A stretch of DNA of 64,000 bases, taken from the NCBI GenBank assembly GCA_002347025.1, contig DEAE01000030.1, positions 1-64,000 of the forward strand, read 5' to 3'. Under the pieces are notes generated by a model. The model was not told the origin of the DNA and searched no databases. It saw only the letters and a program-made list of their open reading frames with translations. Position numbers and translations under genes: made by a program. This DNA is from Acidobacteria bacterium UBA2990. Its GTDB lineage: Bacteria > Acidobacteriota > Vicinamibacteria > Vicinamibacterales > UBA8438. Position 1 is the first letter of the stretch. Each line of letters starts with the position of its first letter. Shown here piece by piece: positions 1-9,112 of this stretch.

Positions 1-503
1 TCCTGCATGAGGATCTCCGCCAATGCGTCGACAATTGCGTCCTGTAAGCGAAACAGATCGGAAAACGGTCCCTCAAATTTGAAGATTTGGTCGACCGTGG
101 CTGTTTCGACTGCAATGATTCTGGTGGTGATATGAATGCGGTCTCCCACGCGCTGGTACGACCCGCCAACTACCAGATGGGCCCCGGCAGCTTCACTCAC
201 TGCGATCATTGCGAGGTCGAAACGGTTGTTGGCTCCAGTGTCCATGGAACTGAGTGCGCTGCTGAAAACCGAATTGGCGAGTGTCGCCACTCCTAAGCCT
301 CGGAGATCGACAGCGATACTGTCAGCGATTCCAGTTCCTATCCATCCATCGGTCGATGTTGGGTTGAGGTTGGTGAACGGTACAACAAGGATCGGCTTGT
401 CCGGTTGGGCGCTTACGTTATTGGGACAAATAAGGATAAAGCTGACGAGCGTCCATCTGATGACAGAGGCCACGGAACGGGACGCAAAAATCTTATCAAA
501 CAA
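1..503 (-). CDS. TolB-N/FlgO-like secreted protein (3' truncated by window edge)
   Basis: The complement of the first 503 bases is an open frame running off the window. It begins with a basic stretch, a hydrophobic core (TLVSFILIC) and NNVSAQ, which reads as a Sec signal peptide. Then comes ILVVPFTNLNP followed by GWIGTGIADSIAVDLRGL, the pattern of the TolB N-terminal/FlgO-type alpha-beta domain, and later GAHLVVGGSYQRVGDRIHI. Proteins of this type are usually periplasmic or outer-membrane associated and often carry TPR or WD repeats downstream, which cannot be seen here. The TTG at 503 is preferred because AGGA lies about five bases upstream; a GTG at 473 is the alternative. The family call rests on motif resemblance only. 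Confidence 0.6.
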   Translation of the reverse strand, partial: MFDKIFASRSVASVIRWTLVSFILICPNNVSAQPDKPILVVPFTNLNPTSTDGWIGTGIADSIAVDLRGLGVATLANSVFSSALSSMDTGANNRFDLAMIAVSEAAGAHLVVGGSYQRVGDRIHITTRIIAVETATVDQIFKFEGPFSDLFRLQDAIVDALAEILMQ

Positions 504-829
504 GGTGTCCTGTTTACCCAAACAGTCTAGCACTACAGAACCGGAGATTTGTAGGCCTGGGGTAGCTTGTGATGGTAAGTGAACTTAACTCCCAGGAGTT
601 ATCGATCATACTGAGAGTGGTGGTTACCTTGGTGTCTGAAGGCTGGTTCACATTCGATTATTGGTTTTAGTGTCGCAATCCGAGTCAACAGGGCAAGAGA
701 GAGGCACTTTCCTGCAGGTGAGTTGGTGGAACGGCAGGGTTTTTGTGTATGTCTGCTCCTTGGAATGTAAGATGGCAAGTGTTTAGACAGAGCCGCGCCA
801 ATGTAGCCGGCTTCTTGGAAGGGGAGCAG
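504..829. other. Intergenic region between divergent genes
   Basis: This 326-base stretch separates a leftward secreted-protein gene from a rightward cyclase-like gene, so it should hold two outward promoters. I see no convincing -35/-10 pair, hairpin or RNA gene. A short upstream extension of the rightward frame to 743 exists but puts extra residues before a good signal peptide, so it was not used. Confidence 0.5.
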
Positions 830-1942
830 ATGGAGACTTTAATGAAGGGGTCCTTTCGGGTGCGTTTGGCCAGTTTGGTCGTTGGTTGCGCAGTTATGGG
901 TGGTGCTGTCTCCGGGGCACAGAATCATGAGGATGAAGGGTGGGACCGAGCGGCGGCTATAGGATATCTAGACGCTAGGCTGACGTGGTGGATGGATTGG
1001 GAGACCGCAGCTAGAGATCACGGTACCTTCTGTGTGTCCTGTCATACGGTGCTTCCGTACGCCCTTGGACGAACAATGTTGCGGGAAACGGCTGCTCCTG
1101 GGGCGATAGAAAGCCGATTGTTCAAGAATGTTGAACGACGAGTCATGGCGTGGGATCAGATTCTGCCGTTTTACAGCGATGAGCAATTTCGAGTGGGCAA
1201 GACTGCTGAATCTCGTGGGACTGAAGCGATCCTAAATGCGCTCATTTTGACCAATCGAGATTCAAGAGAGGGACTGCTGAGCGATACCACTTTACGTGCG
1301 CTTGATAATTTATGGGCACTGCAGACCACAAGCGGTTCTGGAAAAGGGGCATGGCCTTGGCTTGATTTCGGGCTTGAACCATGGGAGACCTCAGCGGCTG
1401 GGTATTACGGTGCAGCACTCGCTGGGGTTGCGGTTGGGCATGTTCCTGACGACTACGACACCAGTCCTGTGAATAGAGCCCGCGTGGCTGAGTTACGTCG
1501 GTATTTGCAGAGGGAGGTTGACAATCAGAATCTGTTTAACCGATTGACAGCTCTATGGGCATCGACGTCGATGTCTGGCGTATTTACGTTGGGTCAACAG
1601 TTGGCGATTAAAGATGAGACTTTGCGTCTTCAAAGAGAGGATGGAGGCTGGAGTCTTGCTTCACTTGGTCTATTTGAGCGGCTTGACGGTACACCTGTGG
1701 AGAGTGAAAGTGACGGTTACGCGACTGGCCTTGTCTTGCATGTGTTTCAGGAGGCCGGACTGGCTGTCGATGACCACAGCCTGTCTAAAGGGTTGGTATG
1801 GCTTAGGACAAATCAGTCTAATGATGGTTCTTGGCCCGCATCTTCCCTAAACCGGGCGCGTGACCCGATGTCGGACAGGGGGCGGTTTATGCGCGATGCT
1901 GCTACCGCCTATGCTGTACTAGCTTTGACTGGATCAGAATAA
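830..1942 (+). CDS. Secreted squalene-cyclase/prenyltransferase-fold protein with CxxCH motif
   Basis: The protein has 370 residues. A signal peptide (LASLVVGCAVMGGAVSGAQ) occupies roughly residues 13-31, so it acts outside the cytoplasm. Residues 68-72 are CVSCH, a c-type haem attachment motif, inside a segment rich in Trp. The rest is alpha-helical with repeats like the QW motifs of squalene-hopene cyclases (QREDGGWS and NQSNDGSWP near the C-terminus, GKGAWPWLDFG in the middle). I do not see the DxDD catalytic motif of hopene cyclases, so enzyme activity on squalene should not be assumed. ATG 830 is chosen because GGGGAG stands just upstream and the signal peptide follows; ATG 842 is also possible. 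It is monocistronic and convergent with the next gene. Confidence 0.65.
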   Translation: METLMKGSFRVRLASLVVGCAVMGGAVSGAQNHEDEGWDRAAAIGYLDARLTWWMDWETAARDHGTFCVSCHTVLPYALGRTMLRETAAPGAIESRLFKNVERRVMAWDQILPFYSDEQFRVGKTAESRGTEAILNALILTNRDSREGLLSDTTLRALDNLWALQTTSGSGKGAWPWLDFGLEPWETSAAGYYGAALAGVAVGHVPDDYDTSPVNRARVAELRRYLQREVDNQNLFNRLTALWASTSMSGVFTLGQQLAIKDETLRLQREDGGWSLASLGLFERLDGTPVESESDGYATGLVLHVFQEAGLAVDDHSLSKGLVWLRTNQSNDGSWPASSLNRARDPMSDRGRFMRDAATAYAVLALTGSE

Positions 1943-1943
1943 G

Positions 1944-2026
1944 TGAGCAGTCACAAGCAGTGCTGAGATGGCAGAGTAACTAGTAGGCTTCTGCAGTTTG
2001 ATTCTTGGCTGTTGAGGGACTGCTCA
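1944..2026. repeat. Inverted repeat between convergent genes
   Basis: TGAGCAGTC at 1944-1952 is perfectly complementary to GACTGCTCA at 2018-2026, the latter including the stop codon of the leftward gene. The arms bracket 65 bases between two converging stops. There is no T-run, so a factor-independent terminator is not shown; it may be a long-loop mRNA end structure or chance. Confidence 0.35.
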
Positions 2027-3094
2027 GCGGAATCGCGTGAGGGTGATGATTATCGCACGGGTTAGATGTGCAGGGCGTTGCCATTGAACCAGTATCGGGC
2101 TTTGGTAGCGTCCTTGTGTTAGTCGACCTTGGCCAGGGGTTTCTCGATCTGATACTGGTAGGTGGACAGAACGTTTCATCCGTAGAAAATGTCTGGCCGG
2201 CATGACGAAGAAGCGGGAAATGATACGTTCAACGACTGAGTCGTTTAAGCCGAGCGCCTCCACGAGCTCGTTAAATACCCTCACCATATCGTATCGTGCA
2301 TAGTCGATAGTCTTGTTCAGAATGGCTAAGGGATCGGCCAGCAGATGTCGACTCTTCTCGGCCATGAAGCGAAGTGGGTCGTGGAGCACTTCGGCGAGGT
2401 CATGACGCATTAACAGGGTTTCATACTCGTTGACAGTGAGACCTGCCTGGATCTCAGTTGGGGCCAAGGCTAGCTGTATTCGCCCTTTTTCAACCCTGTG
2501 GTGTTGGATTAGCTGTTCGCAGCGGGCGTATATTCCATACCGCGGATCCTTCAAATTTAGTGAATCAATGGGATGGGTGGATGTGGGAACCACAATTTGG
2601 TCGCGCGCCACGAGTTCTTCCTCGTTGAACCCTAGCACTGTGGTAACCCGCTGGCGTGGACGGCCTTCGTGCATGCCATCAAGGTCAATAAAATAGACTG
2701 GTTCTATTCCCCTACCTTGGTAGGTGACACAGCTTCGAAGCCCTGCACTTATGAATGCTAGATGAGAATCAGCATTAGGTGGTTCGGTTTGTCTTTCAGC
2801 GTCTGTGAGTTCCTCCCTTAAATGGAGTTCGTCGTGCTTGTAGCCGGCACCCTCAGGAAACACGTTCCGGAAGAAGCTCAAGTAGTGCGCCAAGCCATCG
2901 CGCTTTCGATTGAGTCGAGTGGCCAAGCTTTGATCTAGGTATCCAGCAGTGGTGTGAAGAGAGCTGTACAACGCCTGTTTGAATGGTAGCAATAAATCGC
3001 CGTGGGTAGCTGAGATTCGTTGCCGAACATCAACTAGGTCGACTCGTGCGCGGGGACTTATTTCAAGTGCGATTTCGACGGGAGAATTAGGCAC
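2024..3094 (-). CDS. YjbQ-like (UPF0047) domain fused to an unknown C-terminal domain
   Basis: This 356-residue protein has an N-terminal half that resembles the YjbQ/UPF0047 family. HTTAG is at 47-51, KHDELHL at 86-92, NADSHLAF at 107-114, and a segment near 121-155 (YFIDLDGMHEGRPRQRV) matches the family's closing strand block. YjbQ proteins are usually only about 130-150 residues; some have been linked to thiamin-phosphate-synthase-like activity. Residues 160-356 are predicted helical, with several His and Arg, and match nothing I recognise. The gene is the last of a leftward run and begins 67 bases after the ankyrin gene, so it is probably cotranscribed with the DUF1592/DUF1552 pair. The YjbQ assignment is by pattern; the function of the fusion is unknown. 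Confidence 0.5.
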   Translation of the reverse strand: MPNSPVEIALEISPRARVDLVDVRQRISATHGDLLLPFKQALYSSLHTTAGYLDQSLATRLNRKRDGLAHYLSFFRNVFPEGAGYKHDELHLREELTDAERQTEPPNADSHLAFISAGLRSCVTYQGRGIEPVYFIDLDGMHEGRPRQRVTTVLGFNEEELVARDQIVVPTSTHPIDSLNLKDPRYGIYARCEQLIQHHRVEKGRIQLALAPTEIQAGLTVNEYETLLMRHDLAEVLHDPLRFMAEKSRHLLADPLAILNKTIDYARYDMVRVFNELVEALGLNDSVVERIISRFFVMPARHFLRMKRSVHLPVSDRETPGQGRLTQGRYQSPILVQWQRPAHLTRAIIITLTRFR

Positions 3095-3161
3095 GGGCTG
3101 TTTCCTATTTTAACCCGGAAGGGTGCTAGACGTTTGGCTCTTTCAGGTTGTGATGGGAAAT

Positions 3162-4952
3162 TCAGCAGCTCAGGCACCTGTGGCTATTTGTGGCCCCTAA
3201 GCTTTCGAGGAGGGCGATTGTACTAGGAAACGGTTGTATCCGCTGGACCGGGCCATTTGCCATGTCGACGGTCGTTTGTCCTTGCCGACTGACTTGGGTG
3301 ACATCGACACCTTTTCCCACTAGATAGGCGATTAACTCGTTGTCGCCACGGGCTGCAGCATGGTGGATGGCATTGTAGCCATTGTGGTCTCTCGCATGAA
3401 CGTCAGCCTCGAGTTCCTCAACAAGAAATCTAACAGCCGGTAGCCAGCCACCCTCTATGTGGCGGTGCGAGTTCCCAGCGTAGCCTTGACCGTAGCCGAC
3501 ACCAGATGCAGCCAACAGGGGTGGGACTGCCGGTCCTCCGAGTGGCACCGGCGGGAGTCCAGACGGGTCTGGGTCTGCGGTGCGGCGTCTACTTGGGACT
3601 TTGACTGTTTGTAGGTGCGGGTTGGCTCCGTGGGTGAGAAGCAGGCGCATCGCGGCAATGTCTAGGGCATATGCGGCACGCCAAAATGCTGTTGCGCCTG
3701 TCCGGTCGACTCCAAGCAGATCCCGGTTGTAGGTGGTATACCAAAGCGATTTAGTCAGGCGAGCATTTACGTTAGCGCCTGCTTCTAGCAATGTTGTCAT
3801 CAATTCCAGATAAGAGGTGTTTTGCTGCTGGTAATCGGTGGGTTGGGGATGCCGGGCTTTTGGGGCCCAGTTGATGTTTAATGCCCCGTAGAGGGGAGTC
3901 GCGCCTGCTCGACTTGCGAGGGTCGGGTCTGCTCCCATTGCTACCAACAGCACTGCCAAGTCGAAGTGGCCGTTGATGGTGGCTATGAGAAGAGGACTGG
4001 TTCCATCGGCGGCACTAACCTGATTGATGTCTGAACCTCCGTCGATAAGTGCGATTGCAGTGTCAGTATGTCCGTCCCGTGCTGCGAGCAACAATGCGGT
4101 CAACCCTCCGTGGCTGCCAACTAGATCAGCGAAGCCAAGTGGTTCAGGCTCTTCTTGAAGTTCAGCTTCGATGGCAGCCGAACTCCCTCCGGTGGAACTG
4201 CCGCCCGTCGATTGTTGCCTGGTATTGGCGGATGGTTGTATCCCGCTAGCTCGAGAGCGTCTCTGACGACCGTCACGGCTTTGAGGATCAGGGCTTCGAG
4301 CAACGTTTGTTCTTGCTAACCGTGTTCGTCGACGTCGACTGTCGGCTTGGTCTTCTGTGTTGCGTGCCGCAATATCGACAACCCGTGCTGTTAGGCCGTG
4401 ATCCGCGCCGCCTTGCAGGAGGGCCTTGATGGCCGACACTCGTCCAGCGGCAGCTGCGAACATCAGGGGTGTTTGACCCCATACGGGTTCCCGTGCGTCA
4501 GGTTCTGCTCCTTTTTTCAGTAAAGCTTTGATTGTGGCTGGTTTTCCGGCCAAGGCTGCGAAGTGTAACGCTGTTGCCCCAGTTGAGGTTCTTGCAGTGG
4601 GGTTCGCACCGGCCTCCAGCATCGTCAAGGCGACTTCGGCATGGCCAGCACGACTGGCCACATGGAGGGGGGTGTGTGCGCCGAGTCTGGTCGTTGCTCC
4701 AAGGTTGGCATCAGCTGCAAGTAGCAGTTCCGTGATGTGGAGGTCTCCGTTCGTTGCAGCCCAGTGCAATCCTGTCATGCCGTCTCCTTGAGCGGCGTTG
4801 ATTTCGTTACCAGTGGCGAGTAGTGCCTCTATAGCTTCTCGGTCACGGTTCATCGCAGCGTCTGCGATAGGCGCATCAACTGCGCCCGCTCTTGGTGTCG
4901 CGGCTAGGAGCAAGAATAGCGCTGTGGTGGTCACGAATTGGAATGGTCGCAT
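3162..4952 (-). CDS. Secreted ankyrin-repeat protein
   Basis: 596 residues start with a clear signal peptide (FVTTTALFLLLAATPRAGA), so the protein is exported. Ankyrin repeats fill residues 30-190 (for example GLHWAATNGDLHITELLL, TPLHVASRAGHAEVALTMLE, ALHFAALAGKPATIKALL) and resume from about 275 to the end. They are split by a low-complexity Arg/Ser-rich linker at about 200-260 and by a Pro-rich insertion near 455-480. It ends in CLSC. Ankyrin arrays bind proteins; no catalytic domain is visible. It lies 50 bases downstream of the DUF1552 gene on the same strand, a neighbourhood I recall from acidobacterial and planctomycete-like loci. The start is supported by AGGGA upstream. Confidence 0.85.
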   Translation of the reverse strand: MRPFQFVTTTALFLLLAATPRAGAVDAPIADAAMNRDREAIEALLATGNEINAAQGDGMTGLHWAATNGDLHITELLLAADANLGATTRLGAHTPLHVASRAGHAEVALTMLEAGANPTARTSTGATALHFAALAGKPATIKALLKKGAEPDAREPVWGQTPLMFAAAAGRVSAIKALLQGGADHGLTARVVDIAARNTEDQADSRRRRTRLARTNVARSPDPQSRDGRQRRSRASGIQPSANTRQQSTGGSSTGGSSAAIEAELQEEPEPLGFADLVGSHGGLTALLLAARDGHTDTAIALIDGGSDINQVSAADGTSPLLIATINGHFDLAVLLVAMGADPTLASRAGATPLYGALNINWAPKARHPQPTDYQQQNTSYLELMTTLLEAGANVNARLTKSLWYTTYNRDLLGVDRTGATAFWRAAYALDIAAMRLLLTHGANPHLQTVKVPSRRRTADPDPSGLPPVPLGGPAVPPLLAASGVGYGQGYAGNSHRHIEGGWLPAVRFLVEELEADVHARDHNGYNAIHHAAARGDNELIAYLVGKGVDVTQVSRQGQTTVDMANGPVQRIQPFPSTIALLESLGATNSHRCLSC

Positions 4953-5002
4953 CAGTTGGTCCCTACCATGTGTATCATTCTTGGCTTCCAGCTAGTGAGG
5001 TC

Positions 5003-6400
5003 TCAGCCAGACAGAGAGAACGCTCGAGTGCTGTCGCCGAATTGCTCGACCTCATCAAGGCCAAGTCGATGAAGGAGATCCAGCATTACGTTCGCCATAG
5101 GTGTACCGGGTTTGGCTCGGAGATGCAGGTTTCCGGCGAGTTGCCCATTGGCACCTCCGACAACAAAGAGCGGGCAGCGCTTGTGGTTATGCACATTCGG
5201 GTCTCCCATTGGAGAGCCGTAGATGATCATCGATTTCTCTAGTAGGTTTGCGTCACCTTCTTGGAGGTCTCGAAGTTTCTGAAGAAAGTAAGGTAATAGT
5301 CCGACGTGGTAGCGATTGAGGCGAGCGAAGTCCTCAATGTTCTGTTCACGCCCACCGTGATGTGACGCTGGGTGGAACCCGCGGCTTACTCCACTTTCTG
5401 GGTAGACTCGACCGGTGGCGTCACGGGAAAGCTTGAAAGAGAAGACTCGTGTCATGTCTGTTTCAAAGGCGAGTACTTGCAGATCGAACATCAATTTCAC
5501 ATGTTCACTGAACGAATCGGGTACCCCGGCCGGTGCACCAGGAAGTTCCCGAGCTGTCGGGTCGAGGTTTCTCGCTTCAATACGTTGAATTCTTCGTTCT
5601 ACTTCACGGATGTCATTTAGGTAGCGGTCGATTCGGCTGCGGTCCACTGGGTCTAATGAATTCTTCAAGGTGCCGACTTCCTCGAGAATGAAGTCAAGCA
5701 CGCTGCGCTGCTCCTGACGACGGGTGGCTCTTTCCTGTTGGGTACCGCCGGCGCCGAACAATTGGTCGAATGCCATCCGGGGGTCCCTAATCATCGGCAG
5801 GGGTGCAGCAGGTGCTGCCCAGCTGATAGTGTCGGTATATACGCAGGAGTATCCGTAGGCACAGCCCCCCGCTTGATCAACATTTTCGATACAGAGCTGC
5901 ATCGACGGAATTGGTGTGTTCTGGCCGAACCGTTGAGCGTAAAGTTGGTCCAGTGAAACGCCAGCCTTGACGTCGGAGCTCTCGGTTTGTTTGGGGTGAG
6001 ACTGGGTCAAGAATGTTGCGCTTGAACGGAAGTGATCGCCACCAATCTCCGGCGGAGTGATGGCTTCTGCCGGCCGGACATCGGTATCGCTGACGATGGT
6101 GAGCGCACCGCGAAATGGTTCCAGTGGGCTCAGTGCGCTTGGAGTCAAGTCGAATGTTCGACCTGTGGCGGCCGGGGACCAGAGGTTTCGTGAAGCGCCG
6201 TAGGCGGTGCTGCCCGCTGCGCCATGCACATTTTCGATGCAGACTAGGCGTGTTGGGTCGTTGAGCGATTGAGCAGCAGCAACCTGTCGCCATGGCCTTC
6301 CGGCCGGGACAAAGGCATCGAGAAAGGGAAGGGCAACCGCGGTTCCTAGTCCACGCAAGAAAGTTCGACGGCGCAGATGTCTTCCGGTAACGATAGTCAT
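5003..6400 (-). CDS. DUF1552 family Tat-exported protein
   Basis: 465 residues. The N-terminus RRRTFLRGLGTAVALPF is a twin-arginine signal with hydrophobic stretch, so the protein should be folded in the cytoplasm and exported. The body has DUF1552 hallmarks: a VCIENVHGAAGS segment, VSLDQLYAQRFG, a helical region around DRYLNDIREVERRIQ, and a C-terminal MANVMLDLLHRLG block. The start ATG overlaps the stop of the upstream DUF1592 gene by four bases, which implies translational coupling. These two families are nearly always paired and their biochemical role is not established; the partner's CxxCH motifs suggest redox chemistry or attack on recalcitrant polymers outside the cell. That last step is inference. 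Confidence 0.9.
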   Translation of the reverse strand: MTIVTGRHLRRRTFLRGLGTAVALPFLDAFVPAGRPWRQVAAAQSLNDPTRLVCIENVHGAAGSTAYGASRNLWSPAATGRTFDLTPSALSPLEPFRGALTIVSDTDVRPAEAITPPEIGGDHFRSSATFLTQSHPKQTESSDVKAGVSLDQLYAQRFGQNTPIPSMQLCIENVDQAGGCAYGYSCVYTDTISWAAPAAPLPMIRDPRMAFDQLFGAGGTQQERATRRQEQRSVLDFILEEVGTLKNSLDPVDRSRIDRYLNDIREVERRIQRIEARNLDPTARELPGAPAGVPDSFSEHVKLMFDLQVLAFETDMTRVFSFKLSRDATGRVYPESGVSRGFHPASHHGGREQNIEDFARLNRYHVGLLPYFLQKLRDLQEGDANLLEKSMIIYGSPMGDPNVHNHKRCPLFVVGGANGQLAGNLHLRAKPGTPMANVMLDLLHRLGLDEVEQFGDSTRAFSLSG

Positions 6401-8850
6401 GCTGGTGGCCTCATTTGAGCTTTTGGCTGTGAACGGAGGGCACCCACTGACGGGGTCCCGATGCTGTTTTTCATGCGGAAAGCCGGGCTGGCGACGATTC
6501 TCAGTATGAGCGAAGACACTGTGTAGTCGTAAGGTGCAGCGTTTCGTACGATGTCACGCACTGTTGGCATGTCGTATGGCTCAAGCCGTCGGCCAAGAGC
6601 GTAAGCCATGAGATTTTTAGTGAATGTTCGAATCAAGGGTATCGGCCTTTCGAGCAAAGCTGATCTCAGGTCTGAGGCGCTTGCTATAGGTGTGCCGTCA
6701 TAGAGTTCACTCGCCGCATTGATGACGACGCCGTTGTCCTTGACTCGTGCGGCGCCGGTGACGTCATAGTGTTCCAATGCCAAGCCGATAGGGTCCATCA
6801 TTCGATGACAAGAATTACAGGCTGGGCTTGTTCGATGCCGTTCCATCCTTGCGCGAACCGAGAGGGGCTGCCCGTCATCGGTGAGTGTGGAGTCGTCGAG
6901 GTCTGGTACGTTTGGCGGCGGCGGAGGCGGCGGGCTGTCCAGTAAAACTTCCATGACCCATTTCCCCCTAAGCACCGGTGACGTGCGTCCCGGGTGTGAG
7001 GTTAGGGCCAGAATACTCCCGTGCCCGAGGATGCCTCGACGAGGTTCGTTAGCCGGGAAGCGTACGTGTCGGTGGAAGCTGCCAACAATGCCGGGAAGGC
7101 CGTAGTGTTTGGCGAGGCGCTCGTTAACGAACGTGTAATCTGCACTTAGTAGCTCTAGTATCGGGCGATCTTCTTGGACAAGGTGTTCAAAGAAAAGCTC
7201 CGTCTCTTTTTGCAGAGCTTTCTTAAGTTGTTCGTCAAAGTCTGGATAGGTTCGAACGTCCGGATGAAGGTCTGCAAGATCTGGCAATCGTAACCATTGA
7301 GCTGCAAACCGGGTTGCGAGGGCCGTCGAGCGTGGGTCAGCGAGCAACCGTTGGGTTTCCGATGCCAGGACTTCTGGCTTCGAAAGTTGGCCTGATGTTG
7401 CCACGCGAATCAGCTCTTCATCCGGGCCGCTAGCCCACAGGAAAAAAGACAATCGTGAGGCTAGATCATGGTCCGAGATAACGAAGGGAGACCTCTGATC
7501 TGAATCAATGGGTGGCTCTTCGAACCTAAACAAGAAGTGAGGGCTTGCAAGGATGGCTTCGAGCGCCATACGCACACCGGATTCGAAGCCGCCGTTCGAA
7601 GCTCCCGCATCGTAGAGTGCCATGAGTGCTTCGAGATCCCTGTTGGCTGGGGGGCGCCGGTATGCCAGGAGAACAAGTCGATTTATGATCTGCGCCGCGC
7701 AGGGCCGTTCTTCTGCTGCACCTGCAGGACGGCATGTGAAGATGCGTCTTCGGCTGGGGGTATCGGATATGCCTGTTGGATTGATCGGTCCACGAATTGT
7801 AAGATCTCGGAGATGAGGCAAACTTGTGAAGCCGTAGGCATTGGCGACGCTAGTGCTTGATAATGACCATTCGTGTGGCGAAATTAAGTCTTGAGTTGGG
7901 CCTTCGAACTGGCGGACAAAAACGGCTGAGATTCTGTGTGGGCCAGCAGTGATTTTGATCGGCGCGGTCTGAAGATTAACGCCATTTGGGTCGGAGACAT
8001 GCATCCAGCGGTCAATGTTTAGTAAGGCTGCTCGTTCGCCGTCAACAGAAACTTCGAGCTGTTCCTGGTGCTCAGCCGTATGGAGCGAGCCGCGGCCGCT
8101 ACCAAATAGCTCTCCGGTTGTTTCGTGGTGGAATGAAACTCGAAGAACATATTCGGCATCACTGGGAAAGTTGTGCATAACCGAGAGCCCACCTCTAGAA
8201 CCATAAGGGGCACCTTCAACTTGCTCTCGTTGGGAGAACCACCTGGTGATTTTATAGTTCGTTTCGAAGGGACTGGTCGTTGAGTCGCCAACCGCCAGAC
8301 GACTGATATCGCTGGCCGCCCGAAGGTATCCATTCATCAACGTTGGGGATAACAATTGAACATCGGCTATGTTGTCGAAGCTGGCGCTCTTGGTGTCTGG
8401 AGGCAGGTAATTTTCTGGCTCGATGTCGAGTGCCAACAAGCTATCGATGGACCTCCGGTATTCGGCTCGATTTAGACGTTGGAAAGTTCGATGGCCAGGA
8501 TTGTGAGACTCTTTGTCTGGTTCGTCTCTATAGGCTTCGAGGGTTGTTGCTAGGTTGACTAATGCAGACTCTGAGGGGCGGCTAGCGCCTAGCGGAGGCA
8601 TAATACCGGTTCTGAGTTTGCTGATTATCGCTTCGGCGAGGGAAGGTTGTTGATTGGAGCGAGAGATCTCGAAGCCTTGCAATGACATGTTGCCCGATTT
8701 TCGGCGGTCATTGTGGCAGCGCTCGCAGGTTTCGTCTAGTGTCTGTTGTGCCGCAGTTGTGCCTGGGAGCACTTGTCCATCTGCTGGCTGGGGGGTGGCG
8801 ACCCAAGTGGTAAGGTAGAGCGTGATTAACCCTAGTGTTCTCGATTGCAT
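6397..8850 (-). CDS. DUF1592-type multidomain protein with two CxxCH motifs (planctomycete-type cytochrome)
   Basis: 817 residues with an N-terminal signal. CERCH at 42-46 starts a PSCyt-like haem domain. DUF1587 follows at about 121-186, then a beta-rich, carbohydrate-binding-like stretch at 195-315, DUF1595 at 384-445, DUF1592 at 455-585, DUF1588 at 603-703 with a second motif CNSCH at 678-682, and DUF1585 at 720-793. This order is the standard one for the family. A run of eight prolines near 640 marks a flexible spacer. It heads the operon with DUF1552, the ankyrin protein and the YjbQ fusion. Two haems are expected from the motifs; the substrate is unknown. Confidence 0.9.
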   Translation of the reverse strand: MQSRTLGLITLYLTTWVATPQPADGQVLPGTTAAQQTLDETCERCHNDRRKSGNMSLQGFEISRSNQQPSLAEAIISKLRTGIMPPLGASRPSESALVNLATTLEAYRDEPDKESHNPGHRTFQRLNRAEYRRSIDSLLALDIEPENYLPPDTKSASFDNIADVQLLSPTLMNGYLRAASDISRLAVGDSTTSPFETNYKITRWFSQREQVEGAPYGSRGGLSVMHNFPSDAEYVLRVSFHHETTGELFGSGRGSLHTAEHQEQLEVSVDGERAALLNIDRWMHVSDPNGVNLQTAPIKITAGPHRISAVFVRQFEGPTQDLISPHEWSLSSTSVANAYGFTSLPHLRDLTIRGPINPTGISDTPSRRRIFTCRPAGAAEERPCAAQIINRLVLLAYRRPPANRDLEALMALYDAGASNGGFESGVRMALEAILASPHFLFRFEEPPIDSDQRSPFVISDHDLASRLSFFLWASGPDEELIRVATSGQLSKPEVLASETQRLLADPRSTALATRFAAQWLRLPDLADLHPDVRTYPDFDEQLKKALQKETELFFEHLVQEDRPILELLSADYTFVNERLAKHYGLPGIVGSFHRHVRFPANEPRRGILGHGSILALTSHPGRTSPVLRGKWVMEVLLDSPPPPPPPNVPDLDDSTLTDDGQPLSVRARMERHRTSPACNSCHRMMDPIGLALEHYDVTGAARVKDNGVVINAASELYDGTPIASASDLRSALLERPIPLIRTFTKNLMAYALGRRLEPYDMPTVRDIVRNAAPYDYTVSSLILRIVASPAFRMKNSIGTPSVGALRSQPKAQMRPPA

Positions 8851-9112
8851 GGTTTATACCGTCAATTTGGTCGCACCAAAACAGTGCTCTCCATGTTACT
8901 CATCAGTGAGGTAGTAGTTTAGCGGTTGTGGGTACGGTTTGCTACGGTTGGGAGCCGTTTATTCGAAAGTGACGGTTCTTAGTTGCCACGGTCATCTTTC
9001 CAGGTTTAGAGCCCCTTCCCTCAGGCTGCAGAGCGTGATGGATGGGGAGAGTCGGCTTGGCCGCCAAAACTGGTTCCCATGCTAAGGTGAGAGCACGCAG
9101 GAAAGGAAGCCG

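Noticed and set aside
743..829. Longer N-terminus for the cyclase-like protein
   Set aside because: It would place 29 extra residues before a good signal peptide, and a better ribosome site precedes ATG 830.
6881..7105. Rightward frame with a poly-glycine tract
   Set aside because: It is the reverse complement of the proline run in the DUF1592 gene.
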